This document shows positions 37,912-48,665 of a DNA stretch of 64,000 bases, in pieces. Positions within the stretch are counted from its first letter, which is position 1. Each line of letters opens with the position of its first letter. The stretch spans positions 27,572,501 through 27,636,500 of the forward strand of contig OX327695.1 of the NCBI GenBank assembly GCA_946807835.1, written 5' to 3'. A program made the translations under genes and the position numbers. Below the pieces are notes generated by a model that worked only from the letters and a program-made list of their open reading frames with translations, made no database searches and was not told where the DNA came from. The DNA is from Ailanthus altissimus. Taxonomy: Eukaryota > Streptophyta > Magnoliopsida > Sapindales > Simaroubaceae.

Positions 37912-39183
37912 GAAATAATTGAAAGATAGTGAATTTGTATGCACCGCAAGTAAGAAACCCTAGTCCCAAAAAATGTTCTCTAGTAAAAAGAAAGAATTAA
38001 ACCCAACTGCCAAGCTCCTTATTGGAGAGGGGCTCCGGCCTTCTCTTCGGTGAGGCCCCTCACCCCTTTCACTCTTCTCTCTACCATTTTTTCTCTTTTC
38101 AATGCCTTTTAATTTAATTTTGTTTTGTTTTTCTGTTTGTTAATCTTTAAGCATTGTTTCTCCACCGTGTGGGTTTCCTTTAGTTTCTCCGGCGTGTCCT
38201 ACTAATGCCAGTCGATTTCTCTGCCATTGTCACCAGCTGATGTGTGCTGTCATTGTTTGTTGTTGTGCTCCACTGACAGCTGCTCCTAAACTGATCTCAC
38301 TGTCGAGCCCCTATAACCAAGAGCCAAACCTCTACGATCAGGTTCGTGTTTTTCTTAGCACACGCCGAACAATTTTTGATCTACAATATTTTTTCAACTC
38401 TAGTCAGCATCTTTCGATCACAAATCCCCCGACCGCCATGAGTCTCCTACTGATCAACACCATAGAGTTTCTCCTCTAACTCTGACTTAACTGAAACCTA
38501 TTTGGGCCATTGCTGGGATTTTAGGGGTGACCTAATTTTTCCTTACCTGATCTTTTAGGTCTTGGACAAAAGCTGACTAGATCCTCACTGCCGTCAGAAT
38601 TACCATTTTTGTCCCCACAGACAACTTTAGAATGCCCGTGGTTGAAGGCAACCATTATGGCCATAGCTTTGCTATCCGAACTCTATACTCCGACTTGAAA
38701 ATTTATTGATTCCAACATTACAGCCCAAACTCAAATTGTTATATCTACTGCTATTGTGTTGGATTTGTGTAATGATGGTTGTCTTTTTAGGTTAGTTGTA
38801 GATTGACTGGGTAGTGTTGTGCCCTTGCGTGAGGTTGTGTTGTGCCCCTGCGTAGGATAGTTTATTTTATGTAGTTATTAGCTTTTTGCTCCTCCTACGT
38901 GAGGGTAGGATATCTCTCCTTTGTGGGAGTAGGTTATCCCTCCTACACGAGGGTATGTGTCCCCGTTATGGAGTAGAGGTAATAATTCCTTAGGGAATAG
39001 TCCCCTTACAAGGTTGGTTTATTCTCTCAATAAGAAGAGTAATAGGTCCGAACGAGCCATAATTGCTATATCTTATCCTTATATAACATCTTGATAATCA
39101 TTCTGATTTTATATCAAAAGTCCTACATTATTATATTACTTATTGAATCAATAATATTACGCTTGAATATGAAAAAAAAATGC
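37912..39183 (+). mobile_element. Probable non-LTR retroposon
   Basis: The 3' end is an A-run (GAATATGAAAAAAAAA, to 39180). Both sides show the 12-bp word AAGCACGAGAGT (37900-37911 and 39184-39195), as expected for LINE-type target duplication. The body contains CT-rich sequence at 38030-38120 and reiterated CGTGAGGGTAGGATATC-like words at 38830-38960. No reverse transcriptase is readable, so it is 5'-truncated, decayed or non-autonomous. The local target is itself a small tandem repeat, so chance duplication is possible. Confidence 0.5.
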
Positions 39184-39476
39184 AAGCACGAGAGTTCACA
39201 ATCTCACTAAATCTGTCTCGAATATCAAAGAAACATCATGTCATTTTATGCAAACAAAAATGAATATAACAATAAGCACAAGATTTCACAATCTCAAGAT
39301 GTGTCTCAAATTTTGAAGAAACATTATGTGGGGTCCTATCACCACCATGGGCCTTGACCAACATCATAGAATTTTCTTTATAATTGAACCAATTGTCCAA
39401 GAGACTAATAAAAAATACTACATTCCCAAGCCTTGTTTAGTGTATAAATTACTTTAGTATTAGATAGTTTTATTTT

Positions 39477-40232
39477 AGGGTTAATATTCAGAAATGCCCA
39501 CTTTTTTTTAAAAAAAATTAATTTAGCCACAAAACAAATTTAAGACCTTTATTATTCATACACCTTATTTTTGTACCATTTTGCCTTTGAAGTATTTCTG
39601 CATCTCTTTCTCACAAATTATTTAAAATTTTGATTCAAAACATACTTTGAAATTAGTGAAAATGAGTAATTTGGAGTATAATAGGTTGAAAATGACTGGA
39701 AAACTGTGAAAAAAAGTAAAATCTAATAAAAAACGTTAAAGAAAAAGGTTGAGGTCGACAAAGCCTCATGCCATACCTCGCACGTAAGGTGTGGCGCGAG
39801 GCCTCAACTTGCCCCATGCCTCGAGTGCAGGGGCATGGCGCAAGACCCCAACTCTAATCACCCCCTGCACGAGAGAGTGGTGTGAGGCCCCTCCCTGCGT
39901 CTTGCGCAAGGTGCCAGGAATTTTGGTTTTGTTCATCATTTTTGTCTTTGATTTCATTATTTTTCATCATTTTTATACCTTTTTTTGTACATTGATGCAC
40001 AAAATTACTCGTTTTTAAGTTATAGAGTATTTTTTTTTCAAATCTATTTAGACAATAATAACATTTTTTTTGTTGATTTTGTGGCTCAAACTACAAACAT
40101 TTTTTGAGTTATAGTATTCATAAAGGCAGTTTCGTCAATTAATTATCTTCTTGGCTAATAAAGATTTGCCAAATAATTTTATGCTATAAAAATTTAAAAC
40201 ATTTTAAATGTGGTTATTTATGAACATTTTCC
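39477..40232. mobile_element. Non-autonomous TIR DNA element with GC-rich core
   Basis: Imperfect terminal inverted repeats: AGGGTTAATATTCAGAAATG at the left and, on the opposite strand, GGAAAATGTTCATAAATAAC at the right. They are flanked by an 8-bp duplication TTTATTTT (39469-39476, 40233-40240), although this is low-complexity. The core (39750-39915) is GC-rich with reiterated GCCTC...GCGC words such as CTCGCACGTAAGGTGTGGC. The superfamily (hAT by 8-bp duplication, or MULE-like) is undecided. Confidence 0.55.
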
Positions 40233-40440
40233 TTTATTTTATCACAACCGAGGTAATTTCTTATTTTGCAACTAAAAAAGGGTAAGAATAAATGGTGGAA
40301 TATTGTATAAGAACCCCATTTACCTCTAAATTTGAGAATAACTTATCTCAACATCATAGGGTAAGCTATTTCTTAAAAAATAAATTTTCATTTGATAATT
40401 ATAATTTAAACTATTCATCTCTAAAAGTAATAGAGAATAT

Positions 40441-41187
40441 TTAAATAATTATGATTTATAAAAGAAATAATTTATTAGATAATAAAATGAATACAAGTAA
40501 AAAAAATTATAAAATATAAGTTATAGAGAAAACAAAGTATTAATAAATTAATAATTAACAAAAGTTAATAATACAAAGTTTAGGTATAATAAATTTAAAT
40601 TCTATTTTATAATACTATAAAATGCATATTTAAACATCAAGTAATGATAGGCATTCAAAAAAGTGATGTATTAAGCAATTATTAAATTATAAAATAGTAT
40701 AAATTTTAAAATTATTTATTACACTCAATAATTACTTAACACATTACTGTATAATTTTGATCCCTAATATTACTTTTAAACATTTGATTTTACTATGCAA
40801 TAAATACCTACCGTAGAAATTTAGTTTCATACACTTGCTCGTTTCATCTTTGATTTGTGTAGTTATGAAATTTCGTTCAAAGTTAGCAATAGCTAGCTAC
40901 ACTAAAGCTGACGACTACAGCCAAAGTTGAGGTAGGTTTTGGCAAAACCTGATAAAAATATGAAAATAATTAAATCTCTACATTTATCTTAGTAACCCCA
41001 AAATAAATGCCATGCAAAATGTGCTACAGTGTTGGCCACCAAACACTACAGCGTTAGTTCAAATTCGTATGTGGCATTGCGGCATCCGCTTTTAGTGTTG
41101 TTTTAGAGAAAGTTTCTTTTTACATAAAATTACATCTTAAAATCAATTTTAAACTCCTACAATATATGAACCATATTTATTTAATTC
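40441..41187. repeat. 747-bp tandem duplication, unit 1
   Basis: Every part compared by eye is identical to 41188-41934 at a constant offset of 747. No coding frame. Includes GTGCTACAGTGTTGGCCACC and GGCATTGCGGCATCCGC. Confidence 0.93.
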
Positions 41188-41934
41188 TTAAATAATTATG
41201 ATTTATAAAAGAAATAATTTATTAGATAATAAAATGAATACAAGTAAAAAAAATTATAAAATATAAGTTATAGAGAAAACAAAGTATTAATAAATTAATA
41301 ATTAACAAAAGTTAATAATACAAAGTTTAGGTATAATAAATTTAAATTCTATTTTATAATACTATAAAATGCATATTTAAACATCAAGTAATGATAGGCA
41401 TTCAAAAAAGTGATGTATTAAGCAATTATTAAATTATAAAATAGTATAAATTTTAAAATTATTTATTACACTCAATAATTACTTAACACATTACTGTATA
41501 ATTTTGATCCCTAATATTACTTTTAAACATTTGATTTTACTATGCAATAAATACCTACCGTAGAAATTTAGTTTCATACACTTGCTCGTTTCATCTTTGA
41601 TTTGTGTAGTTATGAAATTTCGTTCAAAGTTAGCAATAGCTAGCTACACTAAAGCTGACGACTACAGCCAAAGTTGAGGTAGGTTTTGGCAAAACCTGAT
41701 AAAAATATGAAAATAATTAAATCTCTACATTTATCTTAGTAACCCCAAAATAAATGCCATGCAAAATGTGCTACAGTGTTGGCCACCAAACACTACAGCG
41801 TTAGTTCAAATTCGTATGTGGCATTGCGGCATCCGCTTTTAGTGTTGTTTTAGAGAAAGTTTCTTTTTACATAAAATTACATCTTAAAATCAATTTTAAA
41901 CTCCTACAATATATGAACCATATTTATTTAATTC
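41188..41934. repeat. 747-bp tandem duplication, unit 2
   Basis: Directly abuts unit 1. The junction (TTAATTCTTAAATAATTATG) shows a few bases of microhomology, TTAA, shared with the outer boundary (TTAATTCTTAATAAATTGG). Confidence 0.93.
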
Positions 41935-42155
41935 TTAATAAATTGGTGCAACCAAAACACATGCATGGGGTGAGTGACTGTCACGTGTATATAATATAGA
42001 ATATATAGATTGAAATTAAGCAGTTGGTTGTACCCCTAACCCTCTTTCAAAATATAAAAACAAAAGGCAAGCAGGAAAAACACAATTGCAGTTGCTTCAG
42101 CAACAGAGATGAATATTCATGCACAACCTTATTATCACTTCAATTGCTTCACCTC

Positions 42156-42822
42156 TGTTGAAGTGGAAGTACTCAAATAAGTAAAAAATTTACCCAAGCA
42201 ATATAATAATGTAGAACAAGTTACTAAGAAATAAATAGAGGAAGGGGTAGAAGAAGAACACACAAAAAATTACGTGGTTCGATAACTTGTCTACGTCCAC
42301 GGCGGATCAAGATCACACTCTTCTTTTATTATGAATCACAAGGCACTCACAAAGTATGCCTTTTACAAGAAATATCACAAAGAAAACTCTCTCTCACTCT
42401 AAGGATTTTCTCTCACAAAGAACTACTAAGATCTCTTGTTTATCACAAAGATTGTCAAGATCATGTTTACAAGCCAATTGATAGCCTTTATATAGGCCTT
42501 GGGACGACCTAGGTTTACCCTATACGTGTGGGAGTCATATTAGGGAGTCCTGAAACAAGTAGGAGACGAAATAAGAAAGTTTTCTTATTTCGGGATACTG
42601 TTCCCGTCTCCAGCGCCGCGGCGCTGGCCTCTTGGCACCGCGGTGCTCAGGTTCTGTTCTGGGCGCCGCAGCGCCCACACCTAGTCGCTGCGGCGCTGGC
42701 GCCTAGTGCGTCCTTCTTCATTTTTTGCCTCCTTTAGCGTCTGTCTTCAATCTGTGCGCACCCTACGCACTTAGCTTGAACCCCAAATCATATTCCGATG
42801 ATTTTTAATCAATATTCTTACA
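42156..42822 (-). repeat. 3' LTR of the Copia element
   Basis: 667 bp. GC-rich word block at about 42612-42709; TATA (minus, CCTATATAAA) at about 42487-42495, roughly 117 bp from the block. Confidence 0.9.
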
Positions 42823-42891
42823 AATCCCCTCATTGATTCAAAATCATCCACAAAGTAACTCGATCTCTCATTTCCGTATCTTCAATCACCT

Positions 42892-45800
42892 TCACAAAGT
42901 AATGACTCCGGTTAAGTCCTTGCATAGGACGAACTTAACCGATGGTAGTGGCTTAGTCAACATATCAGCAGGGTTTTTAGATGACGCTATCTTTGTTAGA
43001 CTAACTTCACCACTTTGGATAGTCTCACGAATGTAATAGAGCCTCACATCAATGTGTTTCGACGTCTCGTGAAACATTTGATGCTTGCTTAAGTGTATGG
43101 CACTCTGGCTATCACAATACACACCAGTGTTCACATCTTCACTAGCCAATTCCTTCATGCATATGCCTTTTAACCACACAGCCTCCTTAATAGCTTCTCC
43201 AACAGCTATGTACTCTGCCTCTGTGGTAGATAGTGCAACCACATGTTGTAGAACTGATCTCCAACACACACTACACCCAAACACTGTGAATACGTAGCCT
43301 GTCAACGATATTCTCTTGTCAAGATTACCTGTATAATTTGAGTCTACATACCCTCTTACCATTTCATTGTTGTCATCATCCCTCTTATACACTAATCCAT
43401 GATTCGACGTTCCCCTGAGATATCTCAGAATTCACTTTACTGCAAGCCAGTGATCTTTTCCCAAATTTGTCATGTATCTACTTACCACACTTACAACCTG
43501 TGCTATGTCTGGTCTTGTGTAAACCATTGCATACAAGATGCTCTTCACAGCGCTTGCATATAGTACTTTGCTCATCTGCAGTTTCTCTTCCTCGAATGTC
43601 GGCGACTGTGCTGTTGACAGTTTAAAATGCATGGCCAAAGGAGTAGAGACAGCCTTCGCATTTGACATACCAAACTTTTTCAAAATTTTGACTATATATC
43701 GCTGTTGGAACAAGAAGATAACATCTCTTTTTTCCCTCACAATATCTATACCCAAAATTCTCTTTGCTGCTCTCAAATCCTTCATTTCAAACTCGCCACT
43801 CAACTGCTTCTTGAGCTTCTGTATTTCTTCCATGTTCTTGCATGCGATCAACATATCATCGACATATAGAAGCAAATACATCATCCCATAACTTATGTTC
43901 TTGAAGTACACGCATCCGTCATACTTGCTCCTGCCAAAAATCACAAGCTATCATAAACTCATCAAATCTCCTATACCACTGTCTAGGTGATTACTTTAAC
44001 CCGTACAATGACTTATTTAGCAAACAAGCATGATCTTGTTTTTCGAGCTCCTTGAACCCCTATAGCTATACCATGTATATCGTTTCTTCAAGCTCTCCAT
44101 GTAGAAAAGCTGTCTTTACATCCATCTACTCTAGATGTAAATTAAGGTTTGCACACATGGCTAATAAGATCCTAATAGATGTGTACTTAACAACTGGAGA
44201 GAATATCTCATGAAAATCAACTCCCTCCCTCTGAGTAAAACTTTGTGCTACTAACTTAGCCTTAAATCTCGTAAGCTCAATCCCCGGTATCCCCTCCTTC
44301 ACCTTATACACCCACTTGCACCCGACTAGTTTCTTATGAGGTCTCTCCACCAACTTCCAGGTATTGTTCTTCCTAAGAGAACAAATTTCTTCTTCCATGG
44401 CTTGCTGCCATTCTTTCTTATTTTCACTCTTCATAGCCTCACCATATGTCCTAGGCTCATTATACTCAAGAGTGTAAGCAGAATTAAAAGTATGAGCAAT
44501 TAAGTCTGCTTGTGCATACCTGACTAGTGGGTTGATCGTTCTCCTTAGCCTGTCTCTAGCAATGTGGTACTCTTCAAGTTCCAACTCATGAGTTCTAGTC
44601 TTCTTTTAGGTGGACTTGGAAAAACTCGTCAGTGTTCTTAGTTTATCTTCAAGGATCTCCTTTGTTGAAGTGTTGATCTGGGGGCATATCAGATCTATTT
44701 TCAGGCTCTACTTCAACTTCTATTAACTCGAGTACTGAGTCTTCCTGGGTCACAGGTTCTTCTTTCTCATCTTCTTGGGAGGTTTTCAACATCGTCATCT
44801 CATCGAACGTCACATCACGGCTTATGATACTCCTTAGTGGTGTTAAGTCTTTACACCATACCTTATATCCTTTTACTCCTTTGGGATATCCTAAGAATAC
44901 CCTCTTGATAACTCTAGGTTCCAACTTCCCCTCCTTAACATGTACAAAGGCAGGGCAACCAAATATTCTGAGGTGGTCATACTTTGGAGGATTGCCAAAC
45001 CATTTCACTTCTGGCGTCTTAAAGTCAATTGTTGAGGAGAGACTTCTATTAATCAAGTAAGCTGCAATCACTACAGCTTCTCCCCAGAATGTCTTGGACA
45101 TCTTTGCATTGGTAAGCATGCATCTAACCCTTTCAAGTAGAGTCCTGTTCATCCACTCAGCTACCTCATTCTGCTGCGGTGTTGATCTTACTGTTCTATG
45201 CCTTGCAATCCCATGCTTGGCATAAAACTCATCAAACTCTTTATTGCAAAACTTAAGGCCGTTGTCAGTCCTAAGCTTCTTTACCCTTTTGCCAGTCTGA
45301 TTTTCAACAAGATCCTTCCAAGTTTTGAATACTTCAAAGGTTTGATCTTTGTTCTTCAACACATAGACCCACAGCTTCCTTGAATAGTCATCAATCAAGC
45401 TGATGACTATTCATGAGTAGCTGTCTGAGTTGGTCCTCAAAGATCCGAGTGTATGTAGTCAAGAGTCCCCTTAGTCTTGTGCTCACCAGTACTGAACCTC
45501 ACTCTATGTGCTTTCCTTAGCACACAATGCTCACAAAACTCTAAGGGCTGAAACTTATCCTCTTCAAACGCTTTTTGACTATACAACTCCTTTAGGTTTC
45601 TCTCGCCTAGGTGTGCCAGTCTAAGATGTCACAACTTGATTTGCATACTCTCATCACCTACAGAGAATAATGCAAAACCACTCACGACTTTACCCTTAAG
45701 TACATAAACACCTTTGCGCTTTTCTCCTCTCATCACCACCATAGAACCTTTCAAAACTCTTAAAATCCCTCCGTTGATCCTGATGGAACACTCATTCTGG

Positions 45801-46865
45801 TCTAAAGTCCCAAGTGAGATCAAGTTTCTCTTCAAGTCAGGAACATACCTAACATCTGTCAACTCTCACTCGCCCATCATGCAGCCTAAGCTTAACACTA
45901 CCAATTCTCATCATCTGACACACAACGTCATTATCCATTAGCACCTTACCACCAATAATGGGCTGAAAATTTGTAAACCAAGACTTGTGCAGGCACATGT
46001 AAAAAGTACAACCAGAATCTAAAACCCATTGTTCAGAGTTCATACCATCAGTAGCGACGAGTGTCTCTGTGCTGTCATAGCTATCATCATAGGCAAGCGC
46101 AGCATCCGCTTTCTTCTTGTCTTGTGCTCTCTTCTCAGGACAGTCCTTTATGAAGTGGCCATCTTTCTTGCAACAATAGCACTTCCTAGGAGTCCTAGAC
46201 TTCGACCTTGAGCCTTTTTTCTTTCTATTTCTATATGAGGGCTTTCCTCTTACAGATAAACTTTCTGCATTGCCCTCGATCTGCTTTCCTAATAACTTTG
46301 AGTTTAATAATAATTTCACATCACTCATCGTTAAACTCTCTCTGCTGTAGAGTAGCATATTAACAAAACTCTCATAGCTCTTGAGGAGTGAACTCAGCAG
46401 GATAATTGCTCTATCTTTATCTTCTATCTTGATGTTGATAGACTCAAGATCAAGGATGATCTTATTGAAGGCGTCTATATGATCTTTCATCGGCGTCCCC
46501 TCTGACATGAACAGCTGATATAGCTTCTTCTTTATATGTAATCTGTTGGCCAACGATTTTTTCATATAAAAAAAGTCAAGCTTTTTTCAAAGACCTATTG
46601 CCGTTGTCTCACTTACTACTTCCCTTAATACTTCATCGCTCAATGACAGAACGATTGTGCTATGAGCTCTTTCTTGAATGTCCTTTCTTTCTGCCTCAGC
46701 TCTAGATGACTCTGGCGTCTTCTCTTCATCACTAGATGGAGCTGCAGTCTCCTCTAATGCTGAATTAAGCCTTTGGCTCACCAATAATGCCCTAACCTTC
46801 ATCTTCCATAGATTAAAGTCATTCATACCGTTGAATTTCTCTACCTCGTACTTGGGTGTGGCCAT
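42892..46865 (-). pseudogene. Decayed Copia gag-pol polyprotein
   Basis: Gag starts at ATG 46865 (MATPKYEVEKFNGMNDFNLWK). After a stop at 46587 it resumes with the UBN2 region and a complete zinc knuckle, CYCCKKDGHFIKDC. The protease motif WVLDSGCTFYMC follows near 46020. The integrase finger at about 45620-45500 has its Trp codon changed to TGA before HLRLAHLG; the core (45398-44649) has RTDNG and NEVAEWMNRT, but a TGA follows the first acidic site (HSDL). Reverse transcriptase (44584-44126, 43944-43432) keeps YVDD near 43860 but is split by stops and a shift. RNase H (43392-42892) is intact in frame with STTEAEY and YCDSQSA. The frame ends CKDLTGVITL. At least five breaks make it inactive. 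Confidence 0.93.
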
Positions 46866-46882
46866 GTCTACTTAGAACCAAA

Positions 46883-46894
46883 GCTCTGATACCA
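46883..46894 (-). other. Primer-binding site of the Copia element
   Basis: TGGTATCAGAGC on the minus strand, complementary to the 3' end of plant initiator Met-tRNA, three bases inside the right LTR. Confidence 0.9.
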
Positions 46895-46897
46895 GTT

Positions 46898-47646
46898 TGT
46901 TGAAGTGAAAGCACTAAAACAAGCAAAAAATTCACCCAAGCAATATAATAATGCAGAACAAGTTACTAAAAAATAAATAGAGAAATGGGTAGAAGAAGAA
47001 CACACAAAGAATTACGTGGTTCGACAACTTGCCTACATCCACGGCGGATCAAGATCACATTCTTCTCTTATTATGAATCACAAGGCACTCATAAAAGTAT
47101 GCCTTTTACAAGAAAGATCACAAAGAAAACTCTCTCTCACTTTAGAGATTTTCTCTTACAAAGAACCACTAAGATCTCTTGTTTATTACAAAGATTGTCA
47201 AGATCATGTTTACAAGTCAATTGATAGCTTTTATATAGGCCTTGGGACGACCTAGGTTTACCCTATATGTGTGAGAGTCATATTAGAGAGTCCTGAAACA
47301 AGTGGGAGACGAAATAAGGAAGTTTTCTTATTTTGAGATACTGTTCCCGTCTCCAGCACCGCGTCGTTGGGATCTCGTCGCTACGACGCTGGCGCGCTTC
47401 TGCTGAGCTTTGCGGCATTGGCGTGCTTCTGCTGAGCGCTACGGCGCTGGCCTTCTGGCGCCGCGGTGCTCAGGTTCTGTTCTGGGCGCCACGGCGCCCA
47501 CACCTGGTCGCCGGAGCGCTGGCGCCTGGTGCGCCCTTATTCATTTTTTGCCTCCTTTCGCATCCATCTTCGATCCGTGCGCACCCTACGCACTTGACTT
47601 GAACCCCAAATCATATTTCAATAACTTCTTAATCAATATTCTCACA
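46898..47646 (-). repeat. 5' LTR of the Copia element
   Basis: 749 bp, 82 bp longer than its partner; the surplus lies in the GC-rich block (47354-47547), where GGCGTGCTTCTGCTGAGC-type units are repeated. TATA (minus) at about 47230-47239. Most other differences from the 3' LTR are C/T or G/A. Confidence 0.9.
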
Positions 47647-47694
47647 ACCTCCGTAAGGGCAGAGAAAGTGAGGATTAATTAATGGGTTTGTGCC

Positions 47695-48255
47695 TGTAAG
47701 GAGTTGAACAAACCACACATATCTCTATAATGATATGATATTGTTCATTTTGAGCCTAAACTCTCATAATTTTGCTATTGGGCTCTACCCAAAAAGTCTC
47801 GTACTAATGGAGATATATTTCATTCCTTATACACCCATGATCTTTGTCATTTCTTTTTAATGTAAGATTTTGTTTGCTTCCTTAACAATCTTTCCCTCAA
47901 ACGATATTCTTTCTGTCTATCTTTTATATAGAAAGATCTTGCTATCTTTTTTGTATTTATCTTCTACTTATATTCACTATTTTGTGGGAATACGTCTTAT
48001 GTGACGCTTAGAGTACCGCTTACTTCGAGAATTCGCTCTATCAAGTCAATTTCTTATCACTGTATTGACAGACAAATTTTACATAAAGCTTACATCACTG
48101 CGTTGAAATGACACACTGTACGTGATGTCTGAGAGCATACTAATACTTGTCCATAAAACTTATTACGGATCTTATCGTAAATCGAAGCTTAACAAGTTCA
48201 CCAACTTCTTATTCAACACCAAAAAAAAATTTCACATGACTAATTTCATTTATTT
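47695..48255 (+). mobile_element. Fragment of the TRIM-like element family
   Basis: One LTR (47695-47887, TGTAAGGAGTTG to CTTCCTTAACA) followed by interior sequence matching 33842-34217, ending near TTTCACATGACTAATTTC. The second LTR is missing. It lies inside copy B of the segmental duplicate. Confidence 0.65.
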
Positions 48256-48665
48256 TCTTAGCGGTGCAGATAATGAACGGAAATGAACGGAGAATAATCC
48301 CTAATTATGTTCAATTTCGATACGTGGATTTTTCTTTGGTTTAGACCAAAAAGAAGGCAATGAGATTGAGAAAACAGAAGATGAGTCCCACGTTTATTAT
48401 TACTTGTGGTGTCCTTGGAATTGCGTGAGGAAGCTATCAGACATTAAATGGGACCATGACTTTTAAGTCATGCTTGGGGTGGGCCGCATTTAGTGTAAAC
48501 GAGTCGTGGAAGGAAAAGCTCCCGCCAAAATAGAAAAGTTTGAACATTTTATGGCAATATTCAGACGGCTCTCTCTTTTCTTTTCTCTTATTAGCATGCG
48601 TGAAGATATGTGCCGATTGCTATCGGAGTCTTTTTCACAAAAATTATGAACTTTTTTTTTTTGGT
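48256..48665. repeat. Segmental duplicate, copy B (right part)
   Basis: Matches about 35440-35760 of copy A. Markers: CCCTAATTATGTTCAATTTC, GGGACCATGACTTTTAAGTC and GTGCCGATTGCTATCG. Confidence 0.6.

Larger units (their letters stand above)
42156..47646 (-). mobile_element. Full-length Ty1/Copia element, decayed
   Basis: LTRs 42156-42822 (667 bp) and 46898-47646 (749 bp), TGTTGAAGTG to TTCTCACA, with a perfect duplication ACCTC (42151-42155, 47647-47651). The primer site, GCTCTGATACCA on plus at 46883-46894, is a perfect 12-nt initiator Met-tRNA match beside the right LTR, so the element reads on the minus strand. A purine tract (AATGAGGGGA, minus) borders the left LTR. All Copia domains are present in the order gag, protease, integrase, reverse transcriptase, RNase H. 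It inserted into copy B of a segmental duplicate. Confidence 0.95.

Noticed and set aside
38240..38479. 79-codon plus-strand frame with a Cys-rich start
   Set aside because: Lies inside the probable retroposon and has no recognisable domain; the upstream sequence is CT-rich non-coding.
42528..47682. Frames across the LTR GC-rich blocks (42528-42737, 47333-47682)
   Set aside because: Same cause: stop-poor GC-rich repeat words in LTRs.
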